From Promethearchaeota archaeon (GTDB lineage Archaea; Asgardarchaeota; Lokiarchaeia; Sigynarchaeales; SOKP01), in contig JAEOTW010000322.1 in the NCBI GenBank assembly GCA_016839655.1, positions 1 to 32,255 on the forward strand: a stretch of DNA of 32,255 bases, written 5' to 3'. Positions 1 to 7,509 of this stretch are shown here, piece by piece. The first letter of the stretch is position 1; each line of letters begins with the position of its first letter. The position numbers and the translations under genes are program-made. The notes below the pieces were generated by a model. That model was given only the letters and a program-made list of their open reading frames with translations, searched no databases and was not told where the DNA came from.

Positions 1-194
1 AACAAATTGAAACAGAAAACAGAGCTACTGTTATAAGTACAATAAACATGATAGCTAGTCTTATAAGAGCAATTCTTTACCCTCTTGTTGGATATTTAGT
101 AATGTGGAATTTAAATATAACATTTATAGTACTAGGAGCAATAATTATTATATTCGCAGTAATATCAAGGATAAAGAGTGAAAATCTAAAATAA
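1..194 (+). CDS. C-terminal fragment of a Major Facilitator-type membrane transporter (5' truncated)
   Basis: The frame is open from the window edge and stops with TAA at 192-194. The visible 63 residues contain ENRATVISTINMIASLIRA, then two hydrophobic helices ending in a basic tail (RIKSENLK). A polar ENRAT-type loop followed by the last two membrane helices is typical of the C-terminal end of MFS drug/solute permeases. Only the end is visible, so substrate and full length are unknown. A T-run directly after the stop (about 199-208) could terminate the transcript. Confidence 0.65.
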   Translation, partial: QIETENRATVISTINMIASLIRAILYPLVGYLVMWNLNITFIVLGAIIIIFAVISRIKSENLK

Positions 195-198
195 AATC

Positions 199-208
199 TT
201 TTTTTTTT
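199..208 (+). terminator. oligo-T terminator after the MFS gene
   Basis: An uninterrupted run of T begins five bases after the transporter stop. Archaeal RNA polymerase commonly terminates on oligo-T in the non-template strand without a hairpin. This is inferred from position and composition only. Confidence 0.4.
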
Positions 209-215
209 AATTCTA

Positions 216-317
216 TTATCTCAAATCATTTAGAATTCTTTCAGCTAAATCTCTTCTTACTACTTTTGATAATTCTTCTAAAGATACTTTTTTGATATTA
301 AAAAATTCTTCACAAGA
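216..317 (-). pseudogene. possible 33-codon gene remnant on the reverse strand
   Basis: Between the transporter and the Cdc48-like gene the reverse strand is open from 317 down to a TAA at 216-218 and reads like a real helical C-terminus (EEFFNIKKVSLEELSKVV, then RRDLAERILNDLR). No ATG, GTG or TTG opens this frame and a stop (TGA at 318-320) lies just before it. It may be the remains of a decayed gene or simply chance. No function can be given. Confidence 0.2.
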
Positions 318-326
318 TCATTTTTC

Positions 327-339
327 TTTTATATATAAT
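327..339 (+). promoter_or_regulatory. TATA-like box ahead of the Cdc48 N-domain gene
   Basis: The stretch TTTTATATATAAT lies about 45-57 bases before the ATG at 384. With the usual archaeal distance of about 25 bases, transcription would start near 360 and leave a short leader. No clear Shine-Dalgarno site precedes the ATG. Confidence 0.4.
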
Positions 340-383
340 CAGTATTTTTTTGTGATTAAAAAATCTTGAAAATTTGATTAGAT

Positions 384-896
384 ATGAAGAATACAAAATT
401 TAGAGTAAAGGAGGCTTTTAAGGCAGATTTTGGTAAAAGCATTGTTCGAATTGATCCTGAGATTATTCTAAAAGAAAATCTCAATACCGGTGATATAGTT
501 TCTATTTTTAATAATTCTGGTATGAAATCCACAGGTGCTTATCTCTTTCCAAGTGATTTAAAAGATAAAGGAACACGAATAATTAGAATTGATGCTATTC
601 TAAGAAGAAATCTAAAAGTTTCAATTAATGATGTTGTCAAAATTAAAAGAACAAATGTGAAATCAGCTCAACAAGTATCTTTAGCTGGATATCAAAAGGA
701 AATTATGGTTAAAAAACCTAATCTGCTAGCAAAAAAACTTAGAAATAAATTAGTTTCTAAAGGAGATATTTTTTCATTTCGATCAGGAAATAAAAAAGTG
801 GACTTAGTGGTAGTTAACCATACACCTGAAACTGATGTGGTCATAATTAATGAAGATACAGCAATATATAGTCAAACTGCTGTCGGTGAATCTTAA
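384..896 (+). CDS. stand-alone Cdc48/VAT N-domain protein (no AAA ATPase module)
   Basis: The 170-residue protein matches the N-terminal region of archaeal VAT / eukaryotic Cdc48 (p97) from end to end. Residues about 5-100 resemble the double-psi beta-barrel: GKSIVRIDPEI, TGDIVSI, a second RIIRID, RRNLKVSINDVVKI. Residues about 105-170 resemble the Cdc48 domain 2 barrel: KGDIFSFRSGNKKVDLVVV, then VVIINEDTAIYSQ. In Cdc48 these domains bind substrates and adaptors and are followed by two AAA ATPase modules. Here the protein stops where the first AAA module would begin. It may act as a free substrate or adaptor-binding unit, or compete with the full-length unfoldase; this is inference. The domain assignment rests on motif patterns and is fairly secure. 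Confidence 0.8.
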   Translation: MKNTKFRVKEAFKADFGKSIVRIDPEIILKENLNTGDIVSIFNNSGMKSTGAYLFPSDLKDKGTRIIRIDAILRRNLKVSINDVVKIKRTNVKSAQQVSLAGYQKEIMVKKPNLLAKKLRNKLVSKGDIFSFRSGNKKVDLVVVNHTPETDVVIINEDTAIYSQTAVGES

Positions 897-909
897 ATTA
901 GCTTTTTTG

Positions 910-917
910 TTTATAAG
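910..917 (+). promoter_or_regulatory. TATA-like box ahead of the EFWGHCSN-TPR gene
   Basis: TTTATAAG lies about 55 bases before the ATG at 971, just after a T-rich stretch (903-908) that may end the upstream transcript. Position and composition fit an archaeal promoter; nothing further supports it. Confidence 0.3.
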
Positions 918-970
918 CAAATGTTGATATTTATGTTAACTTAGGTACTAAATATAAAATTTGTATAAAA

Positions 971-2110
971 ATGATAGGGAAAAAATTTGGAAGTAAAAAA
1001 ACTGTTATAATAAGAGATCGTATTACCACTGAACAGAATATTACTAAATTTAATAATGAATTTATTATCAATAAGTATCTTACTCTTAGATTAGAAAATA
1101 ATAAAACCAATATCTATGTAGATGATGAATATATTAGCGGTTGCAAATATCTTTTACTTACAGTTCCTACGGTTGAGCTAAATCTGGTTGATCGAATAGA
1201 TTCCATCGATGATGCAGCTGAAATATTAGACAATTCATTAGAAGATTATAATAACAAGTGTTTTATAACTCCAGAAGTAGAATTTTGGGGTCATTGCTCG
1301 AATCTACAGGCATGGGCAGAAAACGACTATAATACACGACTTTTACATCGGAGTCTTGCTTTTCATCTATTAAGAAAGTTGGCGGAAGCTGGAGATCCCA
1401 TTGCAAGAAAGGTCTTTAAGAAGGAAATTATTGAAAGGTTTATGAGTGATTCCATCACAGTTAAAATGTATTTAATTGAAGACAGATATTTAGCCTATTT
1501 AGATCCTGAAGAAATAAAATATATCCTAATAAACTGCAGAGCCCTTCTTCCACCTAAATATGAATCATATCTTCAAAAAAGTATCTCTGATAGATGGAAT
1601 GAAATAGCTTTATACTATGAATATAATAGACAATCAAGAAGAGCCTTTGAAATATATACTGAAATTTTAAAATTGTTCCCAAACGATTTTAGAACGTTGA
1701 AAAGACTTGGATATTGGCATTGGAAGAAGAATCAATATCTCAAAGCAATTTATTTTTATAAAAAAGCATTAGAATTACTCCAATCCAATAAAGTAACTTT
1801 ACTTGAATTAAAACAGAAACCCTCAATCTGTTTAAATTTAGGCTACATGTACTATTTAAATGAAGATTATGAAAAAACTGATTATTTCTGTAATTTAGCC
1901 CGAAATTGTATTAACTGGAAATATTTTCAGTATACTGAAGCAATAGAATTTCCCAGACTTAGACTTAGATGGTCTTATTTTAAAATTAGATGCTTCATGA
2001 AAAATAGAATTTCTGATTTTAAAAAATTTATAAGAAATCCAATACCTAGAGCACGTTCATATTATAATTTATGGATACTAAATAAAATAAAAGGGGAGTA
2101 TTGGTTATGA
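971..2110 (+). CDS. EFWGHCSN-module protein with C-terminal TPR-like repeats
   Basis: The protein has 379 residues. Residues about 30-175 form a module found twice more in this window, inside the giant protein at 15119-20962. Its landmarks are a strand pair YLTLRLENNKTNIYVDD, a CKYLLL element, IDSIDDA, the core EFWGHCSNLQAW at 104-115, then YNTRLLHR and a helical tail with GDPIARKVFKKEI. I recall this module from Lokiarchaeal hypothetical proteins; its function is unknown to me. Residues about 205-315 have helical hairpins with TPR character (GYWHWKKNQYLKAIYFYKKAL, GYMYYLNEDYEKTDYFCNLA), so a protein-binding role is likely. The stop overlaps the ATG of the next gene (ATGA at 2107-2110), so the two are probably translated together and may work together. 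Confidence 0.75.
   Translation: MIGKKFGSKKTVIIRDRITTEQNITKFNNEFIINKYLTLRLENNKTNIYVDDEYISGCKYLLLTVPTVELNLVDRIDSIDDAAEILDNSLEDYNNKCFITPEVEFWGHCSNLQAWAENDYNTRLLHRSLAFHLLRKLAEAGDPIARKVFKKEIIERFMSDSITVKMYLIEDRYLAYLDPEEIKYILINCRALLPPKYESYLQKSISDRWNEIALYYEYNRQSRRAFEIYTEILKLFPNDFRTLKRLGYWHWKKNQYLKAIYFYKKALELLQSNKVTLLELKQKPSICLNLGYMYYLNEDYEKTDYFCNLARNCINWKYFQYTEAIEFPRLRLRWSYFKIRCFMKNRISDFKKFIRNPIPRARSYYNLWILNKIKGEYWL
2093..2098 (+). promoter_or_regulatory. ribosome binding site that fixes the start of the VirB4-like gene at 2107
   Basis: GGGGAG lies eight bases before ATG 2107 but only two bases before the in-frame TTG at 2101. The spacing favours ATG 2107, which also gives the common ATGA stop-start overlap with the upstream gene. 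Confidence 0.6.
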
Positions 2111-5100
2111 GTCATAAAATTCAGTCTGGATCAAATATCTTGCATTCTTCTAATAAGGATAGACAATATGATGATCAAGAAGAAGAATCACCATCCAATT
2201 ATTTAGACATTTGGGATAAAAATCCTTCTTATAAAGATATCAATCTCAAGATAGTAACAATAAAAATAATTTTTTCAACAGTCTTCTTGTTTTTAGCAGC
2301 CACAACATTCATGTTAACGTTTAATTTATTTTTTTCTCTAGGATTAAGCATTTTTATGTGTATTATGTTTATTTTAGCTTTTTCCGATAACTTTTTCAAC
2401 TGTAAAAAACTTTGGGCAAGGATTTCTCGTAAATACGTGCCGATAACACCTTTCAAGGAATTTGACTTTTGGAAAATGCAAGCTGATCCCGCAACTATCT
2501 TAATAATAAACAAAAAGGACTCTACTTCAACAGCAGTAAGAATCTTTAAAGTAGAGACGCTTCCAGAAAATGTGTATCCTACATTAAACCAATTTCTCAA
2601 AGCATTAAATAAAGCTAAAATACCATATACATATCAAGTGGTCCAGACTCCAGTATTTGATTTATCGGAAAATTTAATTGAGGATAGGTTTCAAACGGAA
2701 GTAATTCGAAATCAGAAACTTAATTCACTAAACTCCTTCCAAACAGTAATCTATTTTAGTGTATATTATTCTATAAATGGAATTCTAACTAACACACGGT
2801 TAAAAACGCTTACCGAAACAGTACAAGATATTTCTAATGAATTTAAATCAAATTTTAGTGCAAATTTTCATCATACAAAGGCTACGTTATTAATGGAAAA
2901 TGATTTAATCAATGCTATTCGAACCTATTATTATAAAACGTCAACTCAACCTGAACCTAAAGAATTAGATGATTTCATAACAAACGGGAATATACTAAAA
3001 AAATTGATTAAAATATTTACTATATCTTTTTTAATCGCTTATCTATCAATAATACTAATTATTTTTAATTTTCCATTATATTTGGTAATAGTCATCAATC
3101 TATTAGTAGAAATCGCTGTCATTTTTATTTGGTGGAGAGACATTCTCTATTCTTTCTCAAAAAAGCTAATATCTCGCAGTACAGAAATAACAACCATTAA
3201 TCCGTTTGCCGATGTTAAATTTTTTAGAATAAAAGGTATCAATAATGTCATTTTTGCTCATATTGATAATATCCTATTATTAGCTACAAAAATCTTCAAT
3301 CTGTATTCAGCATCCCAACCAACATTGACATATTTTGATAAATTTATTAGAGGAATCGAAAACCATAAGATAAGTTTCAATTACAACCTACAAACCTTCC
3401 CAGTTTCAATTGATCCGTTTCCAAGGGAATGTTCTAAAGCATTTAATGAAAAAACATCAGAAAGCCTTGAAGGAATTTTATTTCATCCTTTAGACAAACG
3501 AAATGTGAAATATGTTAAACATCCTAAACTCGAATTTGAGAAATGGTTAGATATGAGATCTGGGATTTGGAACACGATGTTAACTTTATCAAATACTTCT
3601 CACTTGTTTGTTTCTGACTTGGATTTAAAAGATTTCATTGAATTAAATAAGGAATTATCTGTAAAATCAAAAGTATTAAAGGGAACTTTCGAGGATAATT
3701 TCTTAAATTATAAATTAGCTGAATTGACAAATCAGAGCCTACTTTCTGGATATTTAAGTGAATGTTTCAAAAATCACAATTTTAGGCTAAATGGCTCTCA
3801 TCTTAATTATATATACTTCCAAGGAAAAAATCTAATGGAATTAGTAAAAATTGTAAATGAATTTAAGAAAGGAATTGATACTAGGATTGCAGCTGAGTTT
3901 AACACGCCTTTTCAATTAACTAATTTCATATCAATTGGAAACACTATAAATACTGAATTCTTAGAAGAGGAAATTCCCTTAGGTTTCACATATGATCAAG
4001 TAAAACAATTACTTATAACAAATGGTAGTACTCCTTTTCGGGAACTTGCAAAAATGAAAATGGCAGTTGAACTTATCAAATCAAATATCCCCTGTGTGAT
4101 TTTTGATTATAACGGACAGTGGACAAAATTAATTCAATTCTTTGCAAACACTAGATATCAAGAACGTATCTTACATTTCAAATTAGGGAGTTCATTTAAT
4201 ATCGATATAAAAAATTCAGGAATTAAGTATGATCAACATAATGTAGAATATTTGAACCTGTTTTATGATGTGTTCGCTTTAGCATTTAAAGAACAAAAAA
4301 GAAACATAGATATGTTAAAAGATACAATTTCAAAAAATGATAATTTAGATTTACCTTCAATTACATTAGATCTAGAGACAAAGCCAGAATGGGAAAAACG
4401 ATTTTCTAATAGCTTATTATTATTTTTTAAAGATTTCACAAGTCAGGGTCGAATTTTTTCGAAGACTGCTCTGGATTATGAAGATGATGTCAATCCTGTG
4501 GATTTTATTAAAACTGAAAAAACTGTGATATTGGATCTTTCAATTTTGAAAGATTTAGAGAAAAAGACATTTATTGCATTTATCATTATCTCTAAATTCA
4601 TACATCTTGTGGAAAATTCAGAGAATTATCATAAAAAAATCATATTTGTACCTCATATAGACTTATTTTTTGATTCCTACTATATAGATACTAATTATGG
4701 AACAGTAAATTATGGAAAAATAGATAAATTTATTGAACCGCTATTTCAACGAGGATTTGGTTTTATTTTTTCAGCAAATCAAATACGATATCTTCATCCT
4801 CATGTTTTTAACCACTTTCCTAATGTAGTTACATTTCGAGCAAATGATAAGCGAGATATTGCGGTTTTAAAGAATCGAATGAATTTACAAGAACTTCATG
4901 GGACAGGCTATTACAGTTCCAAAAGAAATAATACATATCAGATTGATTACTTGATGAACATGCTGAATGATGAAATTATTGTAAAAAGATCGGACATATA
5001 TCAACCATTTCCAGGTAGAATTGATTTTGACAATCTTCATAAAACCCACCTTTTGACACATGATCAGATTATTAACTTTATGGAAAAACAGGGATATAAG

Positions 5101-5964
5101 CTAGGTCTTTCTGAAAAAAAACTATTGAATAAGGCAAGGAAGACTATTTTCGAGAAAGATTTTGGAATGTATGCGACTTTTATCGATGAGATAATTCACT
5201 TTTTAAAACAAATAAGCTCAATTGAAAATGTGGCAGGTCTATATAGACACAAATTAAAGGAAGAACTCTTAATATATGTTAAACCAAAAGCAAGTAGGAT
5301 GGTCCAAAATAATAATAAGATCAAGGAAATTAGGGATCAACTACTAAAAATACTTATTAAACAAGGATATTTAATTGAAAACCATCCTAGAAGAGCGAGT
5401 GGTTCTGAAGCTATGAGAACTTCTTATGCTGTGGGGCCGCAGTATCAAAAGGCGGTTCAAGATTATTTTGAAACGAAGACTGAGATTCCTTCAGAAATAA
5501 GCGTAGATGTAATTGAAAAAAATAATCCAATTGATTCAAAATTACAAAATTTATTTCAAAACAACATGAATAAGGGGCTTATTAACAAAGATAATTTTGA
5601 AAAAGCATTATTAGAAGCAGTAAGTGAAAGCTATTATAATTTATTTAAAGTCTATCGATTTAACAATAATAGAGATTATATAAATTCATTGAAAGTAGGA
5701 AAAACTATAATTTCTGAATTTCTTAAAAACTTATATACCTCCTACATACAGATAAATGAAGGTCTGGCTCCAGAACTGGAAGATATCAATTTATTTTTAG
5801 ACTTTTTGGTGAAAGAGAATCTTGTACCCTTTTCTAAGACAGAATTGCAAAAATATATTAGAAAATCACAAGAATATAATTATAAAAAGGATTCTCTTGA
5901 GCAAAATGCTGATAATTTATACAATATGATCTCAGAATTCATAGCAAAATTTAATTTATTTTAA
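2107..5964 (+). CDS. membrane-anchored VirB4/HerA-like protein with a degenerate ATPase domain
   Basis: This protein has 1285 residues counted from ATG 2107. Two adjacent hydrophobic segments lie near residues 50-95 and a second pair near 300-345, so the chain is anchored by about four helices. The C-terminal half follows the order of HerA/VirB4/TraG motor ATPases. In the P-loop position, near residues 638-650, it has NGSTPFRELAKM instead of GxxGxGK[ST]. In the Walker B position it has IIFVPHIDLFF (H850-I851-D852), not a clean DE pair. A later RGFGFIFSANQIRYL element matches the region following Walker B in VirB4-type proteins. ATP hydrolysis is therefore doubtful. A plausible role is a membrane scaffold or inactive partner of an active motor, such as the intact ATPase at 29455-31587; that pairing is inference. 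The family call is from motif order. Confidence 0.6.
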   Translation: MSHKIQSGSNILHSSNKDRQYDDQEEESPSNYLDIWDKNPSYKDINLKIVTIKIIFSTVFLFLAATTFMLTFNLFFSLGLSIFMCIMFILAFSDNFFNCKKLWARISRKYVPITPFKEFDFWKMQADPATILIINKKDSTSTAVRIFKVETLPENVYPTLNQFLKALNKAKIPYTYQVVQTPVFDLSENLIEDRFQTEVIRNQKLNSLNSFQTVIYFSVYYSINGILTNTRLKTLTETVQDISNEFKSNFSANFHHTKATLLMENDLINAIRTYYYKTSTQPEPKELDDFITNGNILKKLIKIFTISFLIAYLSIILIIFNFPLYLVIVINLLVEIAVIFIWWRDILYSFSKKLISRSTEITTINPFADVKFFRIKGINNVIFAHIDNILLLATKIFNLYSASQPTLTYFDKFIRGIENHKISFNYNLQTFPVSIDPFPRECSKAFNEKTSESLEGILFHPLDKRNVKYVKHPKLEFEKWLDMRSGIWNTMLTLSNTSHLFVSDLDLKDFIELNKELSVKSKVLKGTFEDNFLNYKLAELTNQSLLSGYLSECFKNHNFRLNGSHLNYIYFQGKNLMELVKIVNEFKKGIDTRIAAEFNTPFQLTNFISIGNTINTEFLEEEIPLGFTYDQVKQLLITNGSTPFRELAKMKMAVELIKSNIPCVIFDYNGQWTKLIQFFANTRYQERILHFKLGSSFNIDIKNSGIKYDQHNVEYLNLFYDVFALAFKEQKRNIDMLKDTISKNDNLDLPSITLDLETKPEWEKRFSNSLLLFFKDFTSQGRIFSKTALDYEDDVNPVDFIKTEKTVILDLSILKDLEKKTFIAFIIISKFIHLVENSENYHKKIIFVPHIDLFFDSYYIDTNYGTVNYGKIDKFIEPLFQRGFGFIFSANQIRYLHPHVFNHFPNVVTFRANDKRDIAVLKNRMNLQELHGTGYYSSKRNNTYQIDYLMNMLNDEIIVKRSDIYQPFPGRIDFDNLHKTHLLTHDQIINFMEKQGYKLGLSEKKLLNKARKTIFEKDFGMYATFIDEIIHFLKQISSIENVAGLYRHKLKEELLIYVKPKASRMVQNNNKIKEIRDQLLKILIKQGYLIENHPRRASGSEAMRTSYAVGPQYQKAVQDYFETKTEIPSEISVDVIEKNNPIDSKLQNLFQNNMNKGLINKDNFEKALLEAVSESYYNLFKVYRFNNNRDYINSLKVGKTIISEFLKNLYTSYIQINEGLAPELEDINLFLDFLVKENLVPFSKTELQKYIRKSQEYNYKKDSLEQNADNLYNMISEFIAKFNLF

Positions 5965-5973
5965 TTTTTTTTC
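5961..5973 (+). terminator. oligo-T terminator after the VirB4-like gene
   Basis: A T-rich tract runs through the stop codon into the intergenic region. It fits archaeal oligo-T termination. The next TATA-like box appears about 90 bases downstream, so a transcript boundary here is reasonable. Confidence 0.4.
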
Positions 5974-6062
5974 TTCAACAAAATATTGTTAATCCAAATC
6001 CGGAAATGATCCAGACTTATTGTTGTTTTATATTTTTTCTTTAAATATGATGTTTTATTTTT

Positions 6063-6072
6063 ATTATATAAT
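6063..6072 (+). promoter_or_regulatory. TATA-like box ahead of the DUF3800-like gene
   Basis: ATTATATAAT lies about 50 bases before a strong Shine-Dalgarno sequence (6121-6128). The spacing suits transcription starting near 6095. It is the best promoter candidate in the 215-base gap 5965-6179. Confidence 0.35.
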
Positions 6073-6118
6073 CAACAATACGAAATCTAGTCAATCAACT
6101 TGTTTTTAATCAAAAATC

Positions 6119-6128
6119 AAGGAGGATG
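6119..6128 (+). promoter_or_regulatory. strong ribosome binding site with no canonical start at normal spacing
   Basis: AAGGAGGATG is the best Shine-Dalgarno match in this region. The ATG inside it (6126) is followed two codons later by an in-frame TAA (6132-6134). The codon at the expected distance, TTA at 6135, directly follows that stop in the frame of the DUF3800-like protein. The first canonical start in frame is TTG 6180. The start of the next gene is therefore uncertain. Confidence 0.45.
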
Positions 6129-6179
6129 GTTTAATTAACTAATATTGATAGAAGATCTGGGGATAGTAATTTCATAGAA

Positions 6180-7178
6180 TTGGAGCTTTTCGCTGATGAA
6201 GTAATAAATATGCCATGTATGAAAGATAATTCTATTTGGACTTATATAGGATTGCTTTTTGTACCGTCTAAGAGAAAGGAAAAATTGCTTACACAACTAA
6301 AGAATCTTAGATGTGTTGAGCATAATAAATGGCATGATGATAAAAATAGATGCCTTAAAAATTGTAATTTTCATGAAAAAAATTATACAGAAATTCATTA
6401 TAGATTTTTACACCGATCAAATGCTCGATTTCGAATTGCTAAAAGATGGATAAAATTTATTATTAATAATGGGATTGACCATGGATACATATCCTTTAAT
6501 ATATTAGGTTTAAACCTTTCAAAGATGGATCTTGACCTTTTTGGGGATAAAAAGGGAAGACATTATACCATATATAATAGGTTTTTTCGTTCTATTCTAA
6601 AAGGTAGTATTAGTTATTTTTACCCTAACTATGAAAAAGTTAAAATTAGTAATATATATCACGATAAAGGGGGACAGCAAAACCATGATTATTTTCCGTG
6701 GCATACCATGTATAAGTTAAGTTCAAGCGTAGATAATTTGGAATTCTGTTGTGATACCATAGAATTTATTGATTCTGATCATAGAAAAAGTAAAAAAGCT
6801 GAATCTCATCTAATTCAATTAATTGATTTAATTTTAGGAGCAACCGTAATCAATTTTCATGCTCAGACTCAGAATAAACAGCAAAGAAAAATAGGCTTAA
6901 TCTTTAAACCAGCTTTAGAGATAATTATAGATAGGAAAAAAACAACAAGGGGATGGTATGGCAAATATTACAAGATACCTAAATTTACTCGAAAATGTGC
7001 AGTTAGTTTTTTTCCAAAAGATCATTGTGAGATAAATAAGTCAAGCTTCCAGATTAATCTTAATGGAAATTTGGCCACAATGACCTCTAACAAAGATAAT
7101 TATTATTTCAATCGCAGAATTTTACTGCAGGACAATTCATTCTTAAAACTAGATGAATGGATTCACAAATCTAAATAA
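6180..7178 (+). CDS. DUF3800-like protein (predicted RNase H-fold, possible nuclease)
   Basis: From TTG 6180 the protein has 332 residues. It opens with a strand carrying an acidic pair (ELFADEV), matching the [FY].DES start of DUF3800 proteins. It continues with EIHYRFLHRS and ends the conserved part with a helix SHLIQLIDLILGA, which matches the QxADLxxG helix of that family. DUF3800 members are predicted RNase H-fold enzymes, often found beside mobile or defence genes, and the Type IIG restriction enzyme downstream fits that setting. The open frame continues upstream to 6135 and adds LTNIDRRSGDSNFIE, so the true protein may be up to 15 residues longer with a non-standard start. The family call is moderate; activity is not shown. 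Confidence 0.55.
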   Translation: MELFADEVINMPCMKDNSIWTYIGLLFVPSKRKEKLLTQLKNLRCVEHNKWHDDKNRCLKNCNFHEKNYTEIHYRFLHRSNARFRIAKRWIKFIINNGIDHGYISFNILGLNLSKMDLDLFGDKKGRHYTIYNRFFRSILKGSISYFYPNYEKVKISNIYHDKGGQQNHDYFPWHTMYKLSSSVDNLEFCCDTIEFIDSDHRKSKKAESHLIQLIDLILGATVINFHAQTQNKQQRKIGLIFKPALEIIIDRKKTTRGWYGKYYKIPKFTRKCAVSFFPKDHCEINKSSFQINLNGNLATMTSNKDNYYFNRRILLQDNSFLKLDEWIHKSK

Positions 7179-7227
7179 ATCTTCAATTTCATCAAATAAA
7201 AAACCAGATATTAAAGAATAAAAAGGC

Positions 7228-7323
7228 TTATACAATTTTACCATCTTTATCTTTTGCTCTACTCCCTTCAATTTTATTAACAGTTGCTTCAGCAATTAAG
7301 AGATCTCCACATCTTATATAAAA
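7228..7323 (-). pseudogene. remnant resembling the C-terminus of a hot-dog thioesterase
   Basis: The reverse strand is open from 7323 to a TAA at 7228-7230 and reads CGDLLIAEATVNKIEG then SRAKDKDGKIV. The pattern GD.LIAEA.V....G followed by DGK[IL]V is reminiscent of the last strands of PaaI-type hot-dog thioesterases. There is no start codon and a TGA precedes it, so at most about 31 codons of a decayed gene remain. The resemblance is by eye and short. Confidence 0.25.
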
Positions 7324-7446
7324 TCAAAATTAGGCAAACTCTCTGATTTTTAATAATTATCTTCGCTATTAATATCCTGTCTCAATTTTTTATTTAAATA
7401 CTCATAATAAAATTAATTAAGAGATACAATTTTTAACAAAAATAAT

Positions 7447-7480
7447 TTATAACATAAAAAAAATATTAGCGTATATATTA
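7447..7480 (+). promoter_or_regulatory. TATA-like elements ahead of the Type IIG gene
   Basis: Two AT elements, at about 7447-7454 and 7472-7480, sit 30-60 bases before ATG 7510. A GGGAG ribosome site at 7495-7499 lies ten bases before the ATG. The upstream box leaves room for that site on the transcript and is the better candidate. Confidence 0.3.
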
Positions 7481-7509
7481 AAAGACAAATGGTTGGGAGA
7501 AATCCATAA

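Larger units (their letters stand above)
7179..7509. other. 331-base intergenic region: gene remnant and promoter
   Basis: The left half holds a reverse-strand remnant (7228-7323, listed separately). The right half, from about 7340, is very AT-rich. Two TATA-like elements, TTTATAAC near 7447-7454 and TATATATTA near 7472-7480, could drive the Type IIG gene. No other gene or RNA structure was seen. Confidence 0.5.

Noticed and set aside
2229..2600. Reverse-strand frame of 123 codons inside the VirB4-like gene
   Set aside because: It lies wholly inside a well-supported gene with membrane helices and is explained as antisense of AT-rich coding sequence.
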